64,000 nt of DNA from Dyella sp. S184 (GTDB lineage Bacteria > Pseudomonadota > Gammaproteobacteria > Xanthomonadales > Rhodanobacteraceae). Below are positions 47,395 to 54,595 of the stretch, one piece after another. Positions within the stretch are counted from its first letter, which is position 1, and each line of letters opens with the position of its first letter. The translations under genes and the position numbers were made by a program. The notes under the pieces were generated by a model. It had not been told where the DNA came from. It did not search any database and saw only the letters and a program-made list of their open reading frames with translations. The stretch lies in assembly GCF_009766065.1 (NCBI RefSeq), contig NZ_LMUE01000003.1, forward strand, positions 106,809 to 170,808. Reading direction: 5' to 3'.

Positions 47395-47416
47395 AAGTAA
47401 ACGATGTCGTATACTT
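47395..47416. promoter_or_regulatory. Palindromic operator candidate 1 (MBL/TetR intergenic)
   Basis: AAGTAAAC-N6-GTATACTT, 8-bp arms with one mismatch. It contains a TATACT -10-like hexamer on the plus strand and lies 20 bp upstream of the MBL start. A second copy with identical arms is 41 bp away, about four helical turns, so both face the same side of DNA. Probable binding site for the adjacent TetR protein. Confidence 0.75.
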
Positions 47417-47435
47417 TATGCCGCCCCCGCATAGA

Positions 47436-47457
47436 AAGTAAACTACTCCGTATACTT
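47436..47457. promoter_or_regulatory. Palindromic operator candidate 2 (MBL/TetR intergenic)
   Basis: AAGTAAAC-N6-GTATACTT with arms identical to the copy at 47395 and a different 6-bp centre. It overlaps a TATACT -10-like hexamer (47451-47456) just upstream of the TetR ribosome site, so binding would block regulator transcription: autorepression is the simplest reading. Confidence 0.75.
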
Positions 47458-47472
47458 TCCAGGAAACAGCCT

Positions 47473-48081
47473 TTGAACCGCAGCCTCAACAAGCGCAACG
47501 CCATGCTCGATGCCGGCATCGCCGAACTCGCCGAGCATGGGCTGGCCGGTGCCAGCATGGAATCCATCGCCGGCCGCGCCGAAGTCTCCAAGCGCACGTT
47601 GTACAAGCACTTCCCGTCCAAGGAAGCGGTGTTCGAGGCGGTGCTGGCGCTACTGATCGAACGGGTCGACCCGCTCGGCAAGCTGCACTACGACAAAAAG
47701 CGCGATTTCGCTGAACAGTTGCGCGAAATCGCCGAGCAGGAAATGCAGCTGATCTGCGATCCGGACTTCGTGCGGTTGAGCCGCGTGCTGATGGTCGAGT
47801 GCATGCGCTCGGAAGAACGCAGCCGGCAGCTGATCACGCAGTTCGGTGAAAAGGAAAACGGCCTGTTCCGCTGGTTCAGCGAAGCTGGCAAGGCCGGCAA
47901 GCTGGGCAAGCTCGATCCGCGCTTGATCGCTGACATGTTCGTGGCGATGCTGAAGTCATTCACCTACTGGCATTCGGTGATCGGGTGGCAACCGGCACCG
48001 AACAAGGCAATGCAGAAGCGGGTCATCGACGAAGCCTGCCTCACCCTTATGAGCCGGCTGGAGCAGGTCCGCTTGCGCTGA
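47473..48081 (+). CDS. TetR/AcrR family transcriptional regulator
   Basis: 202 residues read from a TTG at 47473, with AGGAAA six bp upstream; the ATG at 47404 would put coding sequence across both operator palindromes. The N-terminal HTH is AMLDAGIAELAEHGLAGASMESIAGRAEVSKRTLYKHFPSKEAVFEAV, a classic TetR domain; the C-terminal half is helical ligand-binding of the AefR-like type. It likely controls itself and the divergent MBL hydrolase. The ligand is unknown. Confidence 0.88.
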   Translation: MNRSLNKRNAMLDAGIAELAEHGLAGASMESIAGRAEVSKRTLYKHFPSKEAVFEAVLALLIERVDPLGKLHYDKKRDFAEQLREIAEQEMQLICDPDFVRLSRVLMVECMRSEERSRQLITQFGEKENGLFRWFSEAGKAGKLGKLDPRLIADMFVAMLKSFTYWHSVIGWQPAPNKAMQKRVIDEACLTLMSRLEQVRLR

Positions 48082-48116
48082 GCGGGCCTGCTCTTTCCTC
48101 GTTGCTACAGAGAGCG

Positions 48117-48140
48117 GGCGCCGGCACGGCGGCCGGCGCC
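48117..48140. terminator. Hairpin between convergent TetR and M28 genes
   Basis: GGCGCCGGC (48117-48125) pairs perfectly with GCCGGCGCC (48132-48140) around a 6-nt loop, just before the M28 stop on the minus strand and 36 bp past the TetR stop. No T-tract. Confidence 0.6.
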
Positions 48141-48145
48141 ATCCA

Positions 48146-49849
48146 TCATTTCGTCGCGCTGGTGCCGGATTTGTCGTGCGGCATCATCGCCTCGCGCTTG
48201 GCGCGGAACGGGCTGTCGGGATACCACTGCGGCCACACGCCGACCTGGCTGAGGTGCTGACCCAGTTCATACAGCGCCTGGGTATCCTCGAGGATGCCGG
48301 AGTAATCCCAGTTCGGATTGAACACGTCATTCGGCGTGTGATAGTGGTGCGCCGTATAGTCATCCGCCCCCTTCTGCCCCGCCGCTTTTCCGCCATCGAG
48401 CAGATCGAGACCCGAGCTGGCCAGCATCGCCGGCACGCCGGCCTTGGCGAAGCTGAAATGATCGGAACGGAAGTAGAAGCCGTTCTCCGGCGTGGTTTCC
48501 AGCGAGGTCACCCGACCCTGCGTCTTCAGCACATCGGCCAGCATGTCCTCCAGTTGCGACTGGCCCATGCCGATCACCGTCATGTCACGGGCACGGCCGA
48601 TGATCGGCAGCGCATCGACCGCGATATCGGCCACCGTCTTGTCCAGCGGAAACACCGGCTTGGCCGCGTAATACTGCGACCCGAGCAGGCCCGACTCCTC
48701 CATCGTGGGCATGAAGAACAGCACGCTGCGTGGCGGCGGCGCCTTCTGGTGGGCGAACGCATCGGCCAGCTCCAGCAGCATGGTCAGGCCGGTGCCGTTG
48801 TCGATCGCACCGCTGAAGACCTGGTGTCCCTTGCGCGTGGGATCGGTGCCCAGGTGATCCCAGTGCGCGGTGAAGATCACTGCCTCGTCGGGCTTCTTGC
48901 TGCCCTTGACCATCGCCACCACATTCTTCGATTCGAGATGGCCGATCTTGTTGCTCAGGCTGATCGAGGCTGTGGCATCCAGCAACACCGGTTTGAAGCC
49001 CGGCTTCGCCGCCGCCTTTTCCAGCTGGGTGAAGTCGAGGCCGGCGTCGGCAAACAGTCGCGTGGCGGCATCGCGGGTCAGCCAGCCGGCCACCGGCAGG
49101 CGTGGCGACGGGTCGACGCTGGCGGGCAGGCTCAACTGCGGCCCGCTGCCGCTGTTCTGCAGCACGCTGAACGGATAGCCGGCTGCCGCGTCGCTGGTAT
49201 GCACGATGAAGCACGCAGCTGCGCCCTTCAGTGCCGCCTCCGCATACTTGTAGGTCCAGCGGCCGTAGTAGGTCATCGCGCGACCGTTGAACAGTTTCGG
49301 ATCGCCGGTGGCAAAGCCGGGATCGTTGACCAGCACGATTACCGTCTTGCCCTTCACGTCGACGCCCTGGTAATCGTTCCAGTGCCAGTTCGGCGCATCG
49401 ACGCCGTAGCCCATGAACACCACCGGCGAGTTCTTCAGATCGACCCGGGCCTTCGCCTGCAGTGTCTCGGCCATCATGTCGGTGCGATAGGCGAACTTCG
49501 CCGGCTTGCCGTGCGCCGTGATGTCCAGCGTCACATCGGTATTCAGCAACTGGGTGGAGTCGGCCGGCACCGCTTGGTACCAGGAGCCATGGTTGCCTGG
49601 TTGCAGACCCATGCGCTTGAACTGCTCGACCAGCCAATCGGTGGTGCGCTGCCCGCCGATCGTGCCGGGCTTGCGGCCGCCAAACGCGTCCGAACTGAGC
49701 GTCTTGTCGAACTGCGCGAAATCCGCGGCATTGATCTGCGACGCCAGCGCGACGGCCGGCGGATTCGCGGCAGCAGGTGGCGCCGCCGCCATCAACGAGC
49801 TCGCGCCCGTACTCAGGGCGACGAGGAGAGCAGTAGTCAGGGCGCGCAT
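48146..49849 (-). CDS. Secreted M28 family aminopeptidase-like metallopeptidase
   Basis: 567 residues from MRALTTALL, with GGAG seven bp upstream and a signal peptide ending MAAA. A PA-like insert (about residues 130-300) interrupts the peptidase domain. Zinc ligands and catalysts: FTAHWDHLG (His), GAIDNGTG (bridging Asp), MPTMEESGLLGS (catalytic Glu pair), VDALPI (Asp) and AHHYHTPND (His). Typical of di-zinc M28 aminopeptidases in Xanthomonadales. The frame to 49978 lacks a signal at its start, so it is not used. Confidence 0.92.
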   Translation of the reverse strand: MRALTTALLVALSTGASSLMAAAPPAAANPPAVALASQINAADFAQFDKTLSSDAFGGRKPGTIGGQRTTDWLVEQFKRMGLQPGNHGSWYQAVPADSTQLLNTDVTLDITAHGKPAKFAYRTDMMAETLQAKARVDLKNSPVVFMGYGVDAPNWHWNDYQGVDVKGKTVIVLVNDPGFATGDPKLFNGRAMTYYGRWTYKYAEAALKGAAACFIVHTSDAAAGYPFSVLQNSGSGPQLSLPASVDPSPRLPVAGWLTRDAATRLFADAGLDFTQLEKAAAKPGFKPVLLDATASISLSNKIGHLESKNVVAMVKGSKKPDEAVIFTAHWDHLGTDPTRKGHQVFSGAIDNGTGLTMLLELADAFAHQKAPPPRSVLFFMPTMEESGLLGSQYYAAKPVFPLDKTVADIAVDALPIIGRARDMTVIGMGQSQLEDMLADVLKTQGRVTSLETTPENGFYFRSDHFSFAKAGVPAMLASSGLDLLDGGKAAGQKGADDYTAHHYHTPNDVFNPNWDYSGILEDTQALYELGQHLSQVGVWPQWYPDSPFRAKREAMMPHDKSGTSATK

Positions 49850-49974
49850 CGGGGAACTCCAGCATCGGGGGACGAACTGCTGTTTTAGCGCGACCACCTG
49901 CCGCTGTCCATGCATGGCATGCCAGAGAGACCCGCAATGACCCTGACGCAAGTTCTCGGCAACACGCGGAGGAA

Positions 49975-51753
49975 TCAAGCCATTTTAAGAAAAGCTTCCG
50001 GGCTGTCATTCGCGCTGACGCGATTGCGGCCCTCGCGCTTGGCCCGGTACAGCGCCTCATCGGCGTGCATCAGCAAATCACGCAGTTCGTAACCTGAGTG
50101 GACCGAGCTGGAAACGCCGAAACTGGCAGAGATGGGTACACCGGGAGCATCCTCACCCGCAGCAGCAGTCGCAATGGCCACGCGGATCTGCTCGGCACGG
50201 GCGATGGCCTGATCCAGCGAACACTCGGGCAGCAGGATGCCGAACTCCTCACCGCCGAGGCGCCCAAAAATATCGGTCGAACGAAGATGCGCCTTGCAGG
50301 CTTCGACGGCGCGCCGCAGCACGCGATCACCCACGGCGTGGCCATGGGTATCGTTGATGACCTTGAAATGGTCCAGATCGATCAGCACCAGGCAGGCTTC
50401 GCGCGACGATTTACGGCAGTAATGCAGCTGCAGCTCAGCCTCATTGACGAAATGCTGCCGGTTGTAGATGCCGGTGAGGCCATCACGGCGAGCAAGTTTC
50501 ATGAAACGCAGTTGCGAACGCTTGATCTTGTAAGTCCACAAGGCAATCGACGCCAGCAACAGCACCAGCAGCACGATATATAACCGGCTGGTTTCCGTCG
50601 CCTTCTTGGCAAGCTTCTGCTGCAGCGTGAGGATCTGGTTCTGCTTGTTCAGCGTGTCGATCTGCAGCTTTTTTGCCAGTACCTGCTGCTTGACGGTCTG
50701 GAAGGCTAGCGCCTTTGCGCTCACTTCGTTCAGGTAGCCCTTGTCGGCCGCCATGTATTTTTCATGGTAGGTCAGCGCGGCATCCACGTCGCCCTGCTTC
50801 TTGCTGATCAGATAGAGCAACTCATAGGCGCTGGTCCGCGACTTGGTGAACTCATGCTTGAGGCCGCCATCAACAGCAGCAAGGGCGTACTGTTGCGCCA
50901 GGGTCAACTCGCCTTCGTTCCAATACGCCTGCGCCAGCAAGGAATCAAACTGCGAGACCAGCTCTGGATAGCCGATGTGCAAAACCTCGGCGTAGTGCTT
51001 CTGCAAAAGCTTGATCGCCTCGGCTGATTGACCATGTTGAACATCAAAGCCTGCCACGTAGAGGCGGGCCCCGTTGGCATAAAGGAACTCTGATGCCTTG
51101 CTGCAGGCGTCAATGGCTTCGCGGGACTGCTCGTCGCTCGCGAACTTCCCACTCTCATACAGCGATTGGACCTGGAAAACCCTGGCTTTGCAGCCACCAT
51201 CACCACCCGGGTTTTCCCGGAGCATCTGGTTCGCATAGGTCAAGCCAAGATCGTATTGACCTGCATCGTTGTAGAGCGTTGCAGCAACACCGAGAGCCTG
51301 TATGCGCGCATCCTTCTCGGTAATCTGCGGTAGCTGATCCAGTAATTGGCTTATCTGCGCAAATGCTTCCTCGTAGTGGGATCCGTTGGAAAGCATGTTC
51401 ACCAGGGTCGTGCCCACACGAAACCGCAACGTGGCATCCGTGGATTCCGCGATGACCGCATTCAACAGCGGTGTGGCAGCCTCGTAATCACCTTGATAAC
51501 TGACCTCCCATGCCTGGAGGTAACGCAGACGCATGCGCTGCTGCGGGGAAAGCGTGGTCACCTCTGCACCGAGACGCTTCATGAGTTGCACGAACTCGGG
51601 ATGATCCGACGTCTTGACGCTGTCCGCCTGCTTGAGCAATTGCGCAGGATCGCCAATGATGGGCACGGCCGCAACGGCCGTGCCCATCAGCATGACCACG
51701 AGCAGGATCCAGCCGGCATGGCATGCCCGGCGCTGGCTGCCCGAAGAAAACAT
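49975..51753 (-). CDS. Membrane diguanylate cyclase with periplasmic repeat domain (DGC2, paired with borosin precursor A2)
   Basis: 592 residues from the ATG at 51753. Signal or anchor helix (WILLVVMLMGTAVAAV), about 360 residues of TPR-like helical repeats predicted outside the membrane, a coiled segment (VKQQVLAKKLQIDTLNKQNQ), a membrane helix near 400, then GGDEF. Active motif GGEEF at about 500-504 with an inhibitory RxxD site (RSTD) at 491-494, so it should make c-di-GMP under product control. TAG of the precursor gene, TTG and this ATG are contiguous, so the two are translationally coupled. The GGDEF half is nearly the same as DGC1; the sensor half is more diverged. Confidence 0.92.
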   Translation of the reverse strand: MFSSGSQRRACHAGWILLVVMLMGTAVAAVPIIGDPAQLLKQADSVKTSDHPEFVQLMKRLGAEVTTLSPQQRMRLRYLQAWEVSYQGDYEAATPLLNAVIAESTDATLRFRVGTTLVNMLSNGSHYEEAFAQISQLLDQLPQITEKDARIQALGVAATLYNDAGQYDLGLTYANQMLRENPGGDGGCKARVFQVQSLYESGKFASDEQSREAIDACSKASEFLYANGARLYVAGFDVQHGQSAEAIKLLQKHYAEVLHIGYPELVSQFDSLLAQAYWNEGELTLAQQYALAAVDGGLKHEFTKSRTSAYELLYLISKKQGDVDAALTYHEKYMAADKGYLNEVSAKALAFQTVKQQVLAKKLQIDTLNKQNQILTLQQKLAKKATETSRLYIVLLVLLLASIALWTYKIKRSQLRFMKLARRDGLTGIYNRQHFVNEAELQLHYCRKSSREACLVLIDLDHFKVINDTHGHAVGDRVLRRAVEACKAHLRSTDIFGRLGGEEFGILLPECSLDQAIARAEQIRVAIATAAAGEDAPGVPISASFGVSSSVHSGYELRDLLMHADEALYRAKREGRNRVSANDSPEAFLKMA

Positions 51754-51756
51754 CAA

Positions 51757-52065
51757 CTAGGCCGCCGGAATCACGGCGTGAATCCTTTCACGCTCGAGAG
51801 TGCTGTCTGGCTCCCTGGACGGGGTCTCCTCGTCCTCGTCACCTTCCTCTTCTTCAGCTGGCTCTTCGCCTGGTAACAAATAGCCGCAGGCGGGAACATG
51901 TCCCAACAACGTTTCCAGCTGTGCCGGGTCGTTGGCAAGAATGGCCGCCTGCAACTCCGGGGCAATCTCCGCACTGGTCAGCGCCAGCTCTACCTCATCC
52001 TGCGATGCATGACGCAACTGCGCGTCCTGTCCCATCCTTTCCAGAAAATCGATGACGTCCGTCAT
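51757..52065 (-). CDS. Borosin-type RiPP precursor A2 (SonA-like)
   Basis: 102 residues. The N-terminal MTDVIDFLERMGQDAQLR matches the borosin-binding domain of SonA (FFTQLGQDAQL in Shewanella oneidensis), a helical domain docked by the N-methyltransferase. A second helix pair (APELQAAILANDPAQLETLLG) leads into a predicted core VPACGYLLPGEE. After it comes a very acidic stretch (EEPAEEEEGDEDEE) and a polar tail. It shares with precursor A1 the pattern P-x-C-x-Y-x-x-P-G. It has its own promoter upstream and abuts DGC2. Which residues are methylated is not known. Confidence 0.88.
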   Translation of the reverse strand: MTDVIDFLERMGQDAQLRHASQDEVELALTSAEIAPELQAAILANDPAQLETLLGHVPACGYLLPGEEPAEEEEGDEDEETPSREPDSTLERERIHAVIPAA

Positions 52066-52085
52066 TGCCTGCCCCCTGACAGTTG

Positions 52086-52125
52086 ATTGTTTTGAAACAC
52101 ACTGCGATGGTCAAAGATTTGACCA
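52086..52125 (-). promoter_or_regulatory. Promoter for A2-DGC2 with palindrome over the -35 box
   Basis: On the minus strand TTGACC (52114-52109), 17-bp spacer, AACAAT (52091-52086). The -35 lies inside an 18-bp palindrome TGGTCAAA-GA-TTTGACCA (52108-52125) with perfect 8-bp arms. The surrounding 60 bp is AT-rich (23 of 60 G/C by hand count). This suggests a repressor- or activator-controlled start about 14 bp before the ribosome site of precursor A2. Confidence 0.65.
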
Positions 52126-52360
52126 GATAGGTTCGACAAAGGCCCCTATCCCCTCGGATATATCGAATTGTGGCATATCACGGGTGCCTACCGGCGACAG
52201 CTTTGTTTCCAACATATCGCCGGCAATAAGCGCTGGGCCAACATGGTGTTCCATTCCGCCAAGCTCGTTCAAAAGCCGTATGCCGTTTGCTTCACCATAG
52301 CAACGCCTGAAAATCGAATGTCGGCGACGCCGCCAGCAGCCTCACCGGAAATTCAACCTG
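52126..52360. other. Gene-free spacer between DGC1 and the A2 promoter
   Basis: With the promoter this makes a 295-bp gap, the largest in the borosin locus. No open frame with a ribosome site, no strong hairpin and no T-tract was found, so it is unclear whether transcription from DGC1 ends here or reads through. Confidence 0.5.
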
Positions 52361-54148
52361 TCAGGCACATTCCGGGGAATCGGCCACGTTAACCCGATTG
52401 CGGCCTTCGCGCTTGGCCTGATACAGCGCCTCGTCGGCATGGATCAGCAACTGGCGCAGTTCGTAGCCGGAATGAGCCGCGCTGGAGATGCCAAAGCTGG
52501 CGGAGATGGGGACGCCAGGAGCGTCCTCGCCAGCCGAGGCGGTCGAAATCGTCAGGCGGATCTGCTCGGCCACGACAAGAACCTGTGCCAGCGTGCACTC
52601 GGGCAGCAGGATGCCGAACTCCTCACCGCCGAGGCGCCCGAAGATGTCGGTTGAACGCAGGCAGCCCTTGCAGGCCGCAACGGCGCGCTGCAACACGCGA
52701 TCACCCACCGCATGGCCATGGGTGTCGTTGACGGCCTTGAAATGATCCAGGTCGATCAGCACCAGACAGGCGTCTCGCGACGATTTCCGGCAGTACTGCA
52801 ACAGCAACTCGGCCTCGTTGACGAAATGCTGTCGGTTGAAGATGCCGGTAAGACCATCGCGTCGGGCCAGCTTCATGAAGCGCAGCTGCGAGCGTTTGAT
52901 CCGGTAGGTCCATAGGGCAATCGCTGCCAGTACCAGCAGCAGCAGGACGATATACAACCGGCTGGCCAACGTTGCCTTTTTGGCGAGCGCCTGCTGCAGC
53001 TGGAGGATCTGATTCTGCTTGTTCAGCGTCTCGATCTGCAGCTTGTTCGCCAGCACCTGCTGTTTGACGGTCTGGTAGGCGAGCGCCTTGGCGCTGACGT
53101 CAGTCAAGTAGCCCTTGTCGGACGCCACGTATTTTTCGTGATAGGCGAGCGCCGCGCCCAGGTCGCCTTGCTTTTTCTCAGCCTGGTACAAAACCTGATA
53201 AGCACCCGCTGTTGTCGCGAGATATACACCGCCAAAGCCCCTGTTGGTTTCAATGACGCGAAGCGCATACAACATCGCTGACTTGGTATCGTCGGATTTC
53301 CAGTAAGCCTGCGCCAGCAATTCGTCAACATCGGAAATAAGCGGCGGAAAGCGCTTGCGCTGAACTTCTACGTAGCTGTTTTGAAGCAGGTTGATGGCTT
53401 CAGTAGGCATCCCACGCTGCATGTCAAACTTCGCGACAACCGTTTTGAACATGTCAGCGATCAGGACATCGCCAGCGCGACTACAGGCAGCCTTGCCGTC
53501 GCTGATTTGCTCACCCACGGCCTGCAGCTGCCCCGTTTGAAGAAGCGGGCCAAGCTTGTCAAACCAGCCGATGCAGGCCGCCTTCGGGCTATCGCTTTCC
53601 TTGATCAACAACTCCGCATAACTGACAGCCAAATCGTATTGCCCAGCCTCGAAGTACATTTGCGACGCAGCACCAAGAACCTGTATGCGAACCGACTTTT
53701 CCGTTATTTGCGGAAGTTTTTCCAGAAGTGAACTCAATAGTCCGAACGCCTCCCCATATCGAGATTGCGTCAGCAACAAATCTACTTCGGTTGCGCCAGC
53801 CCGAATCGAGAGAACGGGATCCACAGACTGATTCGCGATCACCTGCATCAATGGAATGGCCGCCTTGAAGTCCCCACGGAAGGCGATTTCCCGTGCATCA
53901 AGATAACGCCGGTGCAACTCCTGCTGCGGCGAAAACTTCAACTTGCTGCCATCAAGCCGCCGCATGAGTACTGAGAACGCACTGGGATCAGACGACTCCA
54001 GGCCATCAGCCTGCTTGAGGAGTTGTGCAGGGTCTTCGGGCACAGGCGCAGGTCGCAATTCGACCGCGACAGCCGCCTCTGCCAGTGGAAGCAGCACGAT
54101 TGCCAACACGGTGCAGAGCAGCCAGTGCCTTGTACCCGGCCCGGACAT
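52361..54148 (-). CDS. Membrane diguanylate cyclase with periplasmic repeat domain (DGC1, paired with borosin precursor A1)
   Basis: 595 residues. N-terminal signal or anchor (LLCTVLAIVLLPLAEAAVAV), TPR-like helical repeats to about 360, coiled segment (VKQQVLANKLQIETLNKQNQ), membrane helix near 400 (LYIVLLLLVLAAIALWTY), then GGDEF. GGEEF lies at about 507-511 with RSTD I-site at 498-501. Paralogue of DGC2: linker, membrane helix and cyclase are almost identical, whereas the sensor repeats are conserved only in outline. It begins 44 bp after precursor A1, in the same order as the A2-DGC2 pair. The ligand of the outer domain is unknown. Confidence 0.92.
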   Translation of the reverse strand: MSGPGTRHWLLCTVLAIVLLPLAEAAVAVELRPAPVPEDPAQLLKQADGLESSDPSAFSVLMRRLDGSKLKFSPQQELHRRYLDAREIAFRGDFKAAIPLMQVIANQSVDPVLSIRAGATEVDLLLTQSRYGEAFGLLSSLLEKLPQITEKSVRIQVLGAASQMYFEAGQYDLAVSYAELLIKESDSPKAACIGWFDKLGPLLQTGQLQAVGEQISDGKAACSRAGDVLIADMFKTVVAKFDMQRGMPTEAINLLQNSYVEVQRKRFPPLISDVDELLAQAYWKSDDTKSAMLYALRVIETNRGFGGVYLATTAGAYQVLYQAEKKQGDLGAALAYHEKYVASDKGYLTDVSAKALAYQTVKQQVLANKLQIETLNKQNQILQLQQALAKKATLASRLYIVLLLLVLAAIALWTYRIKRSQLRFMKLARRDGLTGIFNRQHFVNEAELLLQYCRKSSRDACLVLIDLDHFKAVNDTHGHAVGDRVLQRAVAACKGCLRSTDIFGRLGGEEFGILLPECTLAQVLVVAEQIRLTISTASAGEDAPGVPISASFGISSAAHSGYELRQLLIHADEALYQAKREGRNRVNVADSPECA

Positions 54149-54192
54149 TTACCGGGCCACCCACATCCGTACGAGAACCGGGACTATCAAAG

Positions 54193-54489
54193 TCATTTTT
54201 TCGGCCGGTTTGACGGGCTTTCCTTGACCTTACCTTTGTCATCCTTGCCTTTGTCGTCCTTTTTCTTTTTTTCCTCGCCCTCGTCTTCCTTGCCTGGATC
54301 GATATAGCAGCAGTAAGGCCCCTTCCCCAGCATCACTCCAAGTGCTTGTCCATCCTTTGCAAGAATGACATCGCGCAGCTTTGCATCGATGAACTGCCCC
54401 GCCAGAACGGCGGCGACGTCCTCCGAAGAAGCGTAACGCAGCTGTGCATCCTGACCCACGCTTTCAAGAAAATCGATGACGTCGAACAT
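54193..54489 (-). CDS. Borosin-type RiPP precursor A1 (SonA-like)
   Basis: 98 residues from MFDVIDFLESVGQDAQLRYA, with AGGGG eight bp before the ATG. The opening matches precursor A2 and the SonA borosin-binding domain. Helical part to about residue 55, then a predicted core GPYCCYIDPGKED with adjacent Cys residues, then an unusual Lys/Asp/Glu tail (EEKKKKDDKGKDDKGKVKE). In SonA the N-methylated residues lie in the segment aligning with YCCYIDPG. The in-frame extension to 54615 overlaps the methyltransferase stop and lacks a ribosome site, so it is rejected. Confidence 0.88.
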   Translation of the reverse strand: MFDVIDFLESVGQDAQLRYASSEDVAAVLAGQFIDAKLRDVILAKDGQALGVMLGKGPYCCYIDPGKEDEGEEKKKKDDKGKDDKGKVKESPSNRPKK

Positions 54490-54563
54490 TTGATGATCCC
54501 CTTGTGTAGATTGTTGCCACCCAACCACTTGCCTCGTACAACGATCCGGAACGTTCTCAAAAA

Positions 54564-54580
54564 CGTCGATGGCCTCGACG
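54564..54580 (-). terminator. Hairpin with T-run between borosin methyltransferase and precursor A1 (attenuator?)
   Basis: On the minus strand CGTCGA-GGCCA-TCGACG followed at once by TTTTTG, located 16 bp after the methyltransferase stop. A 6-bp stem with a U5 tract is a weak intrinsic terminator. It could uncouple enzyme and precursor levels within the operon. Confidence 0.5.
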
Positions 54581-54595
54581 GCGCAACACGCTGCG

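Noticed and set aside
47404-47472. Upstream ATG for the TetR gene
   Set aside because: Would code across two operator palindromes and -10 boxes; the TTG at 47473 has a well-spaced AGGAAA.
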